Source of the DNA: an uncultured Verrucomicrobia subdivision 3 bacterium
GTDB taxonomy: Bacteria; Verrucomicrobiota; Verrucomicrobiia; Limisphaerales; UBA11358
DNA length: 64,000 bases
Assembly: GCA_903865745.1 (NCBI GenBank)
Contig: CAIPKV010000068.1
Span: 1-64,000, forward strand
Direction of reading: 5' to 3'
Part shown: one piece after another, positions 52,910-61,791 of the stretch
Numbering within the stretch: position 1 is the stretch's first letter
Layout: each line of letters starts with the position of its first letter
Position numbers and translations under genes: made by a program
Notes under the pieces: model-generated
What the model was told of the DNA's origin: nothing
Seen by the model: the letters and a program-made list of their open reading frames with translations, nothing else
Databases searched by the model: none

Positions 52910-53230
52910 ATGGAAAACACCGGACTTTCAAAATATACCATCGCCTTCGGGCTCTCCCTCGCGCTGGCCAGCGTGGCCAATGGCTTGCTGGTAATCGTCA
53001 AAGAATCCAGCCCCGCCGTCCAAGCCGGGATGCAAAAGCTCACCGGCCATCATTGGATTACGCACAGCGTGGTCATCCTCGCCCTGTTTCTGAGTGGCGG
53101 CTGGCTCTTCGCCCAAATGAATGGCGGGCAGGGTGTCAGGCTGACCGCTGGCCGACTCATCAATACCGTCGTACGGGGAGTCATCCTTGGCGGCCTGCTC
53201 ATTGTCGGGTTCTATCTGCTTGGGGATTGA
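52910..53230 (+). CDS. Small membrane protein, hypothetical
   Basis: 106 residues, three predicted helices (TIAFGLSLALASVANGLLVI; HSVVILALFLSGGWLFAQMN; VVRGVILGGLLIVGFYLLGD). Gly-rich last helix. Unknown function; probably works with the 52427 gene, since it has similar size and composition. 27 nt before the outer-membrane protein gene. Confidence 0.65.
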   Translation: MENTGLSKYTIAFGLSLALASVANGLLVIVKESSPAVQAGMQKLTGHHWITHSVVILALFLSGGWLFAQMNGGQGVRLTAGRLINTVVRGVILGGLLIVGFYLLGD

Positions 53231-53256
53231 GAAATTTCCGGTCTGTCTAGGAAGTT

Positions 53257-54039
53257 ATGAGCAACCAACGAACGCACATTTTATTACTCATATTAAGCTT
53301 CATTGGCGCGCTGCCGGTGTTGGCTGGACCGCCGTTCCTGACGGATGACCCGCAGCCGGTGGATTATCAGCACTGGGAATTTTACATCGCTTCCCAACAC
53401 ACCCAAACGTCGGGTGGCTGGTCCGGCACGGCACCGCACGTTGAACTGAACTATGGCGTCATCACCAACGTCCAGCTTCACCTGATCGCGCCACTGGCTT
53501 ACAACGTTCCCACCACCGGTGCGGCGCATTACGGCTACGGCGACACCGAACTCGGCGTGAAATACCGTTTTCTGCAGCAGACCGAATATTTGCCGGACGC
53601 CGGGGTTTTCCCGCTGTTGGAACTTCCCAGTGGCAACGCTGCGGACGGGCTGGGCAATGGCAAGGCGCAGGTCTTTCTGCCATTGTGGCTGCAAAAAGAT
53701 TGGGGCGACTGGACGCTCTATGGCGGCGGCGGCTACGGCCTCAATTCCGGGACCGGCAATCAGAACTGGAATTTTGTCGGCGCGGTCCTGCAGCGTCAGA
53801 TTACAAAAAGTTTTCTGCTGGGCGGGGAAATCTATCATCGTACTGCCCTTCAGACCGGCCAGCCCGATGACACCGCCTTCAACATCGGCACGGTCGTAGA
53901 TTTCACGGAACACCAGCACCTGCTTTTTTCCGCTGGTCGCTCGCTGGATGGCCCGACAGATTTCCAATGCTACATCGCGTGGCAATTCACCTTCGGCCCG
54001 GAATTTTTCCATTCAGTCGGCCATTGGTTCGGCCATTGA
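53257..54039 (+). CDS. Outer-membrane beta-barrel transport protein, hypothetical
   Basis: 260 residues with signal peptide (ILLLILSFIGALPVLAG). FLTDDPQPVDYQHWEFYIAS, NYGVITNVQLHLIAPLAYNV and YGDTELGVKYRFLQQ follow the MetA-pathway phenol-degradation-like (Phenol_MetA_deg) barrel family: amphipathic beta strands ending in YIAWQFTFGPEFFHSVGHWF. Probably a small porin or lipid-interacting barrel. Third gene of this membrane unit. Confidence 0.75.
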   Translation: MSNQRTHILLLILSFIGALPVLAGPPFLTDDPQPVDYQHWEFYIASQHTQTSGGWSGTAPHVELNYGVITNVQLHLIAPLAYNVPTTGAAHYGYGDTELGVKYRFLQQTEYLPDAGVFPLLELPSGNAADGLGNGKAQVFLPLWLQKDWGDWTLYGGGGYGLNSGTGNQNWNFVGAVLQRQITKSFLLGGEIYHRTALQTGQPDDTAFNIGTVVDFTEHQHLLFSAGRSLDGPTDFQCYIAWQFTFGPEFFHSVGHWFGH

Positions 54040-54277
54040 AGAATCCGTGGGCTTTGCGGTCAGGGAAATTCAGTGAATTAAACCCGATTAAATCAAAAGC
54101 TCGGTAGGAGCGGCATATGCCCGATGAATCGCTGTAAATGTGGCTTGGTTCAATGGCAAAATCTTCACGACCTTGTCGCCGCCAGAATGGAGCCGCATGA
54201 TTTATGCTTTAACTCTCGGAGGAGAATGGAATTGGCACCACCTTGGTTAGGCGACTGGCAATAGCCGTAGTTCAGCG

Positions 54278-55291
54278 TTATTTTGGCGCCGCGTAAATCG
54301 CCTGGATTTCGGGGAGGGAAAGTGCGCGATTGTAAATCTGCACATCATCAATCAGCCCATTAAAGAACCGGATGCCAGTGGCCGAGCCAATTGTAAAAGC
54401 AGTTGCAGGAATCGGACTTTTTGATTCTGTGTTCGCCGTCTGGTTTCCGTTCACATAAAACTGGGTGACGCCGTTCGCCCGCAGCATGACGACATGATAC
54501 CAGACATTAGAAGCTGGAAAAACATATCCGCTGTCAATCCACGCCACCGTGCCAAGTATTCCAAATAATTTACTTCCCGGACGGTTACCGCCGGAGACGC
54601 CAAACTCAAATCCATTGCCAGTCCTGCCATCGTCATAACCCATGCTCACGGCCATGGAGTCCTGGTCAATTGACGCGGGCTTGATCCAAGCACACAGGGT
54701 GCAATTATCGGTTTGTTTCAGCGGAACCGAATCAAAACTGATGTAATTATCTACGCCGTTGAAACTAAAAGCCGAATTAGTATTTCCGAACCTGTCTTGG
54801 CAAGGCGTCGCGCCGACGACGTGGCCGTTACAGTTATTGCCGCTGGCGTCATTGGCGTTGCCATTTAAAGGGTAGTAAGCAATCAGCCCATCCGGCAATT
54901 GCCCCGGCTTGGGAATCACCGCGACTTTGATCCGTTTGACCAGTTTCATCGCGATTTCATTTTTGCCATAGCTTGTTTCCACGCGGATGGTGTCGGTAAG
55001 CATTTTGACACTGAGTCCATCACCGTTGGTGACCGTCAGCCGGGCACTGTCGGCGTCGGCAGCATATTCGATGGCGCGAATGGCGGCCCAGGAAAGTACT
55101 TGATCGCCGAGCGTGACCGAGTTGAACTTCAGGTTCTCGTTTGGGGTGGTGCCGATGATGCGCGAACCGTCCCGCAGTTCGATGGTCAGTTGATAACTGG
55201 ATTCATTCGTGGTTAACGATCCGGTCTTCGCGCAACTGGAACAAAACGCCAAAACAAACAGCACAGGGAAAAATCGCAGCAGGGATTTCAT
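54278..55291 (-). CDS. LamG-domain lipoprotein
   Basis: 337 residues from ATG 55291. Lipoprotein signal (LLRFFPVLFVLAFCSSC; LAFC or SSC lipobox). Residues 25-150 are a beta-rich domain (SSYQLTIELRDGSRIIGTTP). Then a LamG/concanavalin A-like domain (LIAYYPLNGNANDASGNNCN, DNCTLCAWIKPASIDQ, GLIDDVQIYNRALSLPEIQA). LamG domains bind sugars or matrix; this type is abundant in verrucomicrobia as surface proteins. Array D begins 249 bp upstream. Confidence 0.85.
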   Translation of the reverse strand: MKSLLRFFPVLFVLAFCSSCAKTGSLTTNESSYQLTIELRDGSRIIGTTPNENLKFNSVTLGDQVLSWAAIRAIEYAADADSARLTVTNGDGLSVKMLTDTIRVETSYGKNEIAMKLVKRIKVAVIPKPGQLPDGLIAYYPLNGNANDASGNNCNGHVVGATPCQDRFGNTNSAFSFNGVDNYISFDSVPLKQTDNCTLCAWIKPASIDQDSMAVSMGYDDGRTGNGFEFGVSGGNRPGSKLFGILGTVAWIDSGYVFPASNVWYHVVMLRANGVTQFYVNGNQTANTESKSPIPATAFTIGSATGIRFFNGLIDDVQIYNRALSLPEIQAIYAAPK

Positions 55292-55539
55292 GGTGGTTCG
55301 GACTTTGCGCCTCGGGGCAGAAACCGTCAAGCGAAAACCCGGCAAGCCCAGTGACAATTATTCGAGTCACCCCAACTGCCCTTAGCGGAGCGGGGGAAAC
55401 TCCACCGCGTCTTGGCACCTTGGCGTTACCTTCTCCGGCCTTTAACTGTCGCTTTTTGACCAGTGTCAGCGGGAAATGGGTGTTTTTCCGAATTTTTGAC
55501 ACTTTTCGAGCCGTTTCCACCTCCAGCCGTCGCAAGATT

Positions 55540-55791
55540 GGGCCCAATGGCGGCGTCAACGGGGCCAATGGTGGCGCGAACGGGGCCAATGGCGGCGTCA
55601 ACGGGGCCAATGGCGGCGCGAACGGGCCCAATGGTGGCGCGAACGGGCCCAATGGTGGCGCGAACGGGCCCAATGGCGGCGTCAACGGCCCCAATGGCGG
55701 CGTCAACGGGTCCAATGGCGGCGTGAACGGGCCCAATGGTGGCGTCAACGGGCCCAATGGCGGCGCGAACGGGGCCAATGGTGGCGGGAAT
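55540..55791. repeat. 21-bp tandem array D (12 units)
   Basis: Twelve near-identical units of exactly 21 bp, pieces GGGCCCAATGG (GGGGCC in some) then CGGC or TGGC, then GTCAAC or GCGAAC; a degenerate 13th follows to 55812. It is the most conserved of the arrays and has the AATGG core at unit positions 7-11. Minus strand reads as Pro-rich heptads (PLTPPLG-type), plus as GPNGGVN heptads. Located between the LamG lipoprotein start (249 bp) and the purD stop (25 bp from the degenerate unit). Confidence 0.95.
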
Positions 55792-55836
55792 GGTGCCGTT
55801 AGCCGTCGGGCAGACGGTTGCCGCCCAAGCCCTGGG

Positions 55837-57126
55837 TCAAAGCGCCTTGGCCGCGATGTCCCGGCGGAATTGCATGCCTTCGAAGCAGATTTTATCCACG
55901 GCGGCATACGCGGCGGCTTGCGCAGCCCGCAAATCCTTGCCCAGCGCGGTCACCCCGAGGACGCGCCCGCCGTTGGTCACGACTTGGCCATCTTTGAGCG
56001 CGGTGCCGGCGTGGAAAACTTTGGTGCTGGGGAGCGCGTCCGCTTCCGCCAGACCGAGCATCGGCTTGCCTTTGGCATAATTGCCGGGATAACCGCCACT
56101 GGCCAGCACCACGCAGACGCTCGCGCGCGGACTCCATTTCAGCTCCAGCGAACCGAGGGAGCCGCACACGCTGGCGGCGAGGAGTTCGAGCAGGTCGTTC
56201 TCAAGGCGCGTCAGATAAACCTGCGTCTCGGGATCGCCGAAGCGCGCGTTGAACTCCAAAATCTTCGGCCCGTGCTTCGTGAGCATCACGCCGGGATACA
56301 GCAGCCCGCGATAATCGATGCCTTCTGCCACGCACCCGCGCATGAAGGGTTCCAACACCTTATTCGCCACATCGGCGAGCTGCGCGTCCGTGAGGAAGGG
56401 CGTGGGCGAATACGTCCCCATGCCGCCGGTGTTCAGGCCAAGGTCGCCGTCGAGCGCGCGCTTGTGGTCCTGCGACGTTGGAAAAATCTTCGCGACTTTG
56501 CCGTCGCACAGCGCGTGGAGCGAAACCTCGGTGCCTTCGAGAAATTCTTGAATCACGACGCTGGCGCCCGCCGCGCCGAACGCTTTGCTGACCATGATTT
56601 CGTCCACGGCCTTTTCCGCCTCGGTCTGATTGGTGCAAATCAGGACGCCTTTGCCGAGCGCGAGGCCATCGGCCTTCACCACGCATTTGCCGCCGAGCGT
56701 CGCCGTAAATTTCTTGGCTGCGACGACGTCGGAGAAAGTTCCGGCGGCCGCCGTGGGGATGCCGTATTTCTCCATGAACTTCTGCGAGAAAACTTTGGAG
56801 GACTCAAACTGCGCGGCCTTTTTATTGACGCCCCAGATGCGCAGGCCGTGAGCTTGAAATAAATCGACGATGCCGAGCGCGAGCGGATTGTCCGGGCCGA
56901 CGACGGTGAGGTCGATTTTCTTGTCCTGGGCGAAGGCGAGGAGCTTGGGCAAATCTTCTGCGCCGATGGCGACGCATTCGACGGGCGGGGTGTTCTTAGC
57001 GAGGCGTTCCTGGGCGATGCCGGCGTTGCCCGGCGCGCACCACATCTGGGTGACGTGTGGCGATTGCGCGAGTTTCCAAACGAGGGCGTGCTCGCGTCCG
57101 CCCGAACCGATGACAAGAATTTTCAT
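55837..57126 (-). CDS. purD: Phosphoribosylamine-glycine ligase
   Basis: 429 residues, the usual length. KILVIGSGGREHALVWKLAQ, VVGPDNPLALGIVDLFQAHG, the ATP-grasp site (GGKCVVKADGLALGKGVLIC) and ILEFNARFGDPETQVYLTRL. Second step of purine synthesis: glycine to 5-phosphoribosylamine with ATP. A palindromic repeat fragment follows on its upstream side (57133-57150), and array D is at its 3' end. Confidence 0.96.
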   Translation of the reverse strand: MKILVIGSGGREHALVWKLAQSPHVTQMWCAPGNAGIAQERLAKNTPPVECVAIGAEDLPKLLAFAQDKKIDLTVVGPDNPLALGIVDLFQAHGLRIWGVNKKAAQFESSKVFSQKFMEKYGIPTAAAGTFSDVVAAKKFTATLGGKCVVKADGLALGKGVLICTNQTEAEKAVDEIMVSKAFGAAGASVVIQEFLEGTEVSLHALCDGKVAKIFPTSQDHKRALDGDLGLNTGGMGTYSPTPFLTDAQLADVANKVLEPFMRGCVAEGIDYRGLLYPGVMLTKHGPKILEFNARFGDPETQVYLTRLENDLLELLAASVCGSLGSLELKWSPRASVCVVLASGGYPGNYAKGKPMLGLAEADALPSTKVFHAGTALKDGQVVTNGGRVLGVTALGKDLRAAQAAAYAAVDKICFEGMQFRRDIAAKAL

Positions 57127-57177
57127 GAAAAGCCGCCCGCAGATTACGCGGATTCCGCCAATTCAAAACAAAAAAAG

Positions 57178-59430
57178 CTACTGAAGCTCGGCGTTCAGGG
57201 AGCGGGTCGCGTTCGGCTTCAATTCGAGACGAATCACCTTGTCACCGCAGCGAACGGTGGCGTGGCCATCGCCGCTGACATTTTTAATCGTGGCAGAAAC
57301 GAGTTTGCCAGCCTTCCATGCTTCGCTCACCTCATAGCCGCCGCGCGCGCGCAAGCCGGAGATGCTACCGTTTGGCCACGCGGAGGGCAGGGCGGGGAGC
57401 AGCTCGATTTCACCGGTCTGGCTTTGCAACAACATCTCGGCGATGCCGGCGGTAATCCCGAAGTCGCCATCAATCTGCATCGGCGGATGCAGGCCGAACA
57501 GGTTGAGGCAGGTGTTCCGCGACGAAAAAAGTTGCTGCAACATCTGGTGCGCGTGCTCGGCGTCGCGCAGCCGCGCGTAGAGCGCCGTGCGCCAGGCGAA
57601 CGACCATTCGCGCACGTCGCTGCCGGCGTCAATACCGCGCGCGTCGAGCGTGACCTTCGCGGCTTTCGCCAGCTCCGGAGTTTTGCCCGCGCTGATCTGT
57701 GTGCCGGGATAAACGGCAAACAAATGCGACGTATGCCGGTGATGGTCGTTGGGTGTGTCGAGCTCGGGCGATTTGGCAATGGCGTTGGTGCCCTTCTTCT
57801 CGACCATCCATTCCATCAATTGTCCCCAACTGCCGACCTGCGGGGTGACGAGGCGGTCGCGCAAGGCGGCAATCTTCATGCGGTAAGGCAGATCCATGCC
57901 CAGGGCGTCGCTGGCGGCGACAAAATTATTGAACAGGTCCCAGACGATTTCCTGGTTGTAGGTCACGCCGTCCTCGTCCGGGCCGTGTTCGGGCGACCAG
58001 CCGTTGGGCACCACGAGTTTTCCATTCGGCAGCCGCTTCAAATGGTCTTCCCAGAATTCGCAGGTCTCGCGCAGAATCGGGTAGGCGACGTTGCGTAGAT
58101 AAATTTTATCCTGACCGAACGCGTAATGCTCCCACAGATGCTGGCAATACCAGGCGTTCGCCGTCTTGTCCCATTTCCAGCCCATGCCGCCGGTGATGTT
58201 GTGCGAGGTGCGAACGGCGAACCCGCGTTGGGTGAAACTGCGGTCGGCCAGCCGGAAATCCCTGGCCTTGGCCGTCGCCGCGCGCCACGCGGGAATCTGG
58301 CTCGTAAGCAGGTCAAACAGCGGCGTGTGGCACTCGCCGAGATTTGCAACCTCGACCGGCCAGTAATTCATCTGGATGTTGATGTTCGCGTGATAGTCGG
58401 AGTGCCACGCGGGCTTGTTGTTGTCGTTCCACAGGCCTTGAAGATTCGCCGGCAGGCCGCCGGGGCGCGAACAGGAAATCATCAGGTAGCGGCCGTATTG
58501 GAAAAGCAGGCCTTCCAGCCCGAGGTCAACCGACTTGAACGCCGCCAGCTTGCGCTGATTCGTGGGCAGTGCGGTCTGCGCGGCGGTAGCCTGGCCGAAG
58601 TCGGCGCTGACACGGTTGAACAGTGACTGGTAATCTGCAACGTGTTCGGTCTTTAAGGCCGCAAAATTTTTATTCGCCGCCGCGTCAATTTGCGCCGTCA
58701 CGCGCATGTGCGGGTCTTCGCCGTGATAATGTTTGGCGTAATCGAAAACATAATCCGTTCCCGCCGCGATGAGCAGTTTAAGGCTATCGCAATCCTTGAA
58801 CTCGAGCCGCGTCGAATTGGTGCCTGACACGGTCGAGACGGAGCCGCCCTGATTTTGCACCAGCAGTTGCCATTCGAACTTCATGCCGTTATCCAGAGTG
58901 CCGGAGGCGGTGATGCGGTTGCCGTCGGCGACAATCTTGGCGTTGTGCGAATCCACCAGTTCGATGCTGCCGGTGTAAGCCGCGTTTTTATCCGAGTTAA
59001 ACGCCGCGACCAGCACTTCCGCCGGATGGCTGCAAAAGAATTCGCGGCTAAAACCCAGACCGTTTGCGTTATAGCGGACGGTTGCGGTCGCGTCGACAAG
59101 ATTGAGGGCCCGGCGATATTCCGTGGTGTTCGTATGCCCCGGAAAATTCACGAACACATTGCCCAGCACCTGATACGCGCCCATGGTGGCGTAATCGCCA
59201 GTAGGATTTTCGCCGCCGGTCCAGAGACTGCTTTCGTTGACACTGATGCGTTCGCGCTCCGGTGAGCCGAAAATCAGTGCGCCCATTCGCCCATTGCCGA
59301 TGGGCAACGCCTCGTTCATGGGCTTGCTGTCAGCGGCGGGCTGCTGATACCAGAGGGTCAAATCGGCGGCGGATAAGCGGGCGACGCAGGCCAGCGTGGA
59401 AAGAATGACGGCAACAGTTTTATTGTTCAT
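57178..59430 (-). CDS. Secreted GH95 alpha-L-fucosidase
   Basis: 750 residues. Signal peptide (VAVILSTLACVARLSA). N-terminal GH95 domain (LWYQQPAADSKPMNEALPIG, GALIFGSPERERISVNESSL, WTGGENPTGDY), alpha-toroid catalytic middle (LQGLWNDNNKPAWHSDYHAN, INIQMNYWPVEVANLGE), and the region after LVVPNGWSPEHGPDEDGVTY. Cleaves alpha-1,2-fucose of xyloglucan, mucin or algal glycans. Next to GH35 beta-galactosidase, 42 nt apart, so both probably work on one glycan; fucose can enter the BMC pathway. Confidence 0.93.
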   Translation of the reverse strand: MNNKTVAVILSTLACVARLSAADLTLWYQQPAADSKPMNEALPIGNGRMGALIFGSPERERISVNESSLWTGGENPTGDYATMGAYQVLGNVFVNFPGHTNTTEYRRALNLVDATATVRYNANGLGFSREFFCSHPAEVLVAAFNSDKNAAYTGSIELVDSHNAKIVADGNRITASGTLDNGMKFEWQLLVQNQGGSVSTVSGTNSTRLEFKDCDSLKLLIAAGTDYVFDYAKHYHGEDPHMRVTAQIDAAANKNFAALKTEHVADYQSLFNRVSADFGQATAAQTALPTNQRKLAAFKSVDLGLEGLLFQYGRYLMISCSRPGGLPANLQGLWNDNNKPAWHSDYHANINIQMNYWPVEVANLGECHTPLFDLLTSQIPAWRAATAKARDFRLADRSFTQRGFAVRTSHNITGGMGWKWDKTANAWYCQHLWEHYAFGQDKIYLRNVAYPILRETCEFWEDHLKRLPNGKLVVPNGWSPEHGPDEDGVTYNQEIVWDLFNNFVAASDALGMDLPYRMKIAALRDRLVTPQVGSWGQLMEWMVEKKGTNAIAKSPELDTPNDHHRHTSHLFAVYPGTQISAGKTPELAKAAKVTLDARGIDAGSDVREWSFAWRTALYARLRDAEHAHQMLQQLFSSRNTCLNLFGLHPPMQIDGDFGITAGIAEMLLQSQTGEIELLPALPSAWPNGSISGLRARGGYEVSEAWKAGKLVSATIKNVSGDGHATVRCGDKVIRLELKPNATRSLNAELQ

Positions 59431-59472
59431 GCGAATGGAGAGCAGACAGAATTATTTTGCTAGTTCAATGTG

Positions 59473-61710
59473 TTAACGATGATTGACGATTTCCGCCGAC
59501 AGAAGTTTCACCAAACTTTCGTTGGTGCCAAAATCCGGCTTCGCTTTCGGTTCCAGAAAAATGGGTGCGTCCCGGCGCAGCGGCAGAATCTCTAGTTGTA
59601 AATCGCCGCTTAAGATTTCCGGCAGATAGCGCTTCAACCCGAGGTCAAACTCGCGCCCGCTGTAAAAGTTGTCTTCAATCAGTTGACCGTTGAGCGTCAA
59701 CCGCGCGACATCACCGACATAATTGATTCGCAGCAGCGGGTTGCGGCTCGCGTCCAGCCGAGTTGGCAGCGAGATTTTCCAGACGGCGGCATTGGTCCAA
59801 TCTGCTTCTGTGGGGGCGAGGGCCTTGTGCGCCCAGCCTTGGCTCATGGGAATCTGTCGCGCTGCGCCAGCCGGACGAAGTAGTTCCGTTGCCACTTCTT
59901 TTGTGGAAACTTTTAGCGGCTTCTCGAAGATAACGCTCTCGCCGTCGCTAGTTTTCTGTAACGCCAATGAATCCGCCTCGCTCAACAGAACGATTTCAAT
60001 CTTCTGGTTGGTTTTTTTAGTTCGCAATTTGATTGCCGGCTTGCGTCCGGGGTGCACGTTTTGGAAGTCAGTCTGCGTCGAAGTTAAAGTCTGCGGATCG
60101 AAAACAAACTCCGCTGGCACACCCGGTATTTCTGCAAAGTAAAAGGTATCACCGACTTGGCAAACCGGCTGCGCGGTGGAGTAAATCAACTTGGCGCCAC
60201 TGAGCTCCAAGTTGAACGGCCAGAAGAAAAATTCGTCCGCCGGAATCGTCACCGGCTTTTGTGGAAAGCTGAATTCGCCGCCCGGCAGATTCAGTTTGAA
60301 CTGCACATCTGACTTTGCGGGCAAGGGTTGGAGTCGTTGGTAATTGTTTACGAATATGTAACCGCTGCTGCCATCCGAACGCACCGCCCAGCGCAACGTG
60401 GCGAAATCGTTTTTATCTTTCGGGCGCAAATCAGAGAGCGTCGTGGGCATCTGCGCGAGCGGGGCGCCGAAGTCATGCAAAAACAAATGCAGACGGCGCA
60501 GCCAGTAATATTGCGGATTAATCTGGCCGAACTCGCCCAGCGGCGCGTTGAAGTCATAACTCTTCACCGGCAAATCATTCGGGTAACCGGTGCCGGTTGA
60601 TTCTTGCAATGTCGTGAGTTTGCCCTCGGGATTCTGGCCACCGTGATACATATAGTAACCCAGCAGACTGCTGCCGCCGCCGAGTTGCGTCAGCACGTTC
60701 GCCTCAACATCGCGCGGATCGTAGTTGATGCGGCGGTGATACGAGGTGGCCATGCCGCCGCCGACCTCGCAGGTCAGGTGCGGATATTTCTCGGTGCCAG
60801 CGGAGTCGCCTTGGTGGTCTACCTTCAACGTATCGTTGCCGATGCCGGTATCCGTGCGCGTGATGCGGAAGGTAAAGTTTTCCCAGTTGTAGCCGTCCAT
60901 CGGCTGCAGGCTGGTGCTCCAAAATCCGTCGGGATACGCGCCGAAGAGCGGCAGCAATTCACCGAGCGGCACGGGTGTCTTCAACGCTGGCCAACCCGTT
61001 TTGATGTAGAGCGGCACATCAATGCCGGATTCAATGGCAATTTGTTTTAGCGCCATCAGATAATTTGGTGAGCCGCCAAATTCGTTGTCCACCTGAATGC
61101 CGATGACCGGGCCACCGTCTTTCCACAGTTCACCTTTAAGCTGTTGGGCAATCTGCGCATAAAGAATTTTCACCGCGGCGAGAAAATTAGTATCCGTCGA
61201 GCGCAGCTTCCAATCCTTGTGCGCCTCCACCCAATCAGGAAAACCGCCGTTGCGAACTTCGCCGTGGCACCAGGGACCGCAGCGGAGCACAACTTTCAAG
61301 CCCAACTCGCTGCAGGTCTGGACAAATTTCCGCAAATCACGCTGGCCGCTCCAATTCCACTGGCCTTCGACTTCCTCGTGATGAATCCAGAAAACGTAAG
61401 TTGCCACGATGTCCAAACCGCCAGCTTTCATCTTGAGCAACTCATCGCGCCATTCGGCTTGCGGCACGCGTGAGTAGTGCATTTCGCCCATGACGGGAAA
61501 CACGGGCTGGCCGTCGAATAGCAGGCTGCGGCTGTTTGCGCCAATCTCGTGACCGGCGGGATTCCTGGTGGTGCCGAGTTTGAAGTAGCCGATCTCGGCG
61601 GGTGGCGGGGTTTTGATGGTAGCCGAAACAATTTCGGCACGAAGCGAAACGGAAAAGGTCAGGCTAGCGAAAAAAACAGCGAGCCGCAGTTTCACAACAT
61701 GGGAATTCAT
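59473..61710 (-). CDS. Secreted GH35 beta-galactosidase
   Basis: 745 residues. Signal peptide (LAVFFASLTFSVSLRAE). GH35 core: FPVMGEMHYSRVPQAEWRDE, KAGGLDIVATYVFWIHHEEV, LRCGPWCHGEVRNGGFPDWV, and IQVDNEFG with the catalytic acid/base Glu; the nucleophile Glu lies in KYPHLTCEVGGGM. Second domain beta-rich. Hydrolyses beta-galactosyl ends of plant or bacterial glycans. Same strand as GH95, 42 nt upstream; probably one operon. Confidence 0.93.
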   Translation of the reverse strand: MNSHVVKLRLAVFFASLTFSVSLRAEIVSATIKTPPPAEIGYFKLGTTRNPAGHEIGANSRSLLFDGQPVFPVMGEMHYSRVPQAEWRDELLKMKAGGLDIVATYVFWIHHEEVEGQWNWSGQRDLRKFVQTCSELGLKVVLRCGPWCHGEVRNGGFPDWVEAHKDWKLRSTDTNFLAAVKILYAQIAQQLKGELWKDGGPVIGIQVDNEFGGSPNYLMALKQIAIESGIDVPLYIKTGWPALKTPVPLGELLPLFGAYPDGFWSTSLQPMDGYNWENFTFRITRTDTGIGNDTLKVDHQGDSAGTEKYPHLTCEVGGGMATSYHRRINYDPRDVEANVLTQLGGGSSLLGYYMYHGGQNPEGKLTTLQESTGTGYPNDLPVKSYDFNAPLGEFGQINPQYYWLRRLHLFLHDFGAPLAQMPTTLSDLRPKDKNDFATLRWAVRSDGSSGYIFVNNYQRLQPLPAKSDVQFKLNLPGGEFSFPQKPVTIPADEFFFWPFNLELSGAKLIYSTAQPVCQVGDTFYFAEIPGVPAEFVFDPQTLTSTQTDFQNVHPGRKPAIKLRTKKTNQKIEIVLLSEADSLALQKTSDGESVIFEKPLKVSTKEVATELLRPAGAARQIPMSQGWAHKALAPTEADWTNAAVWKISLPTRLDASRNPLLRINYVGDVARLTLNGQLIEDNFYSGREFDLGLKRYLPEILSGDLQLEILPLRRDAPIFLEPKAKPDFGTNESLVKLLSAEIVNHR

Positions 61711-61719
61711 CCCCGCAGC

Positions 61720-61776
61720 TTACGCGGATAGGCGCAGATTAAAAATAAAGAAAATAAATCTGCGCCTATCAGCGGA
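61720..61776. repeat. Inverted repeat upstream of GH35
   Basis: GCGGATAGGCGCAGATT (61724-61740) and AATCTGCGCCTAT (61757-61769) are inverted copies with an AT-rich loop. It is a close relative of the CGCAGATTACGCGGATT fragment upstream of purD at 57133-57150. No gene of its own. Confidence 0.75.
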
Positions 61777-61791
61777 ATCGGCAGGAAATCA

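Noticed and set aside
55351-56862. 503-codon plus frame through array D and purD
   Set aside because: Antisense to purD and array reading; purD on the minus strand is certain.
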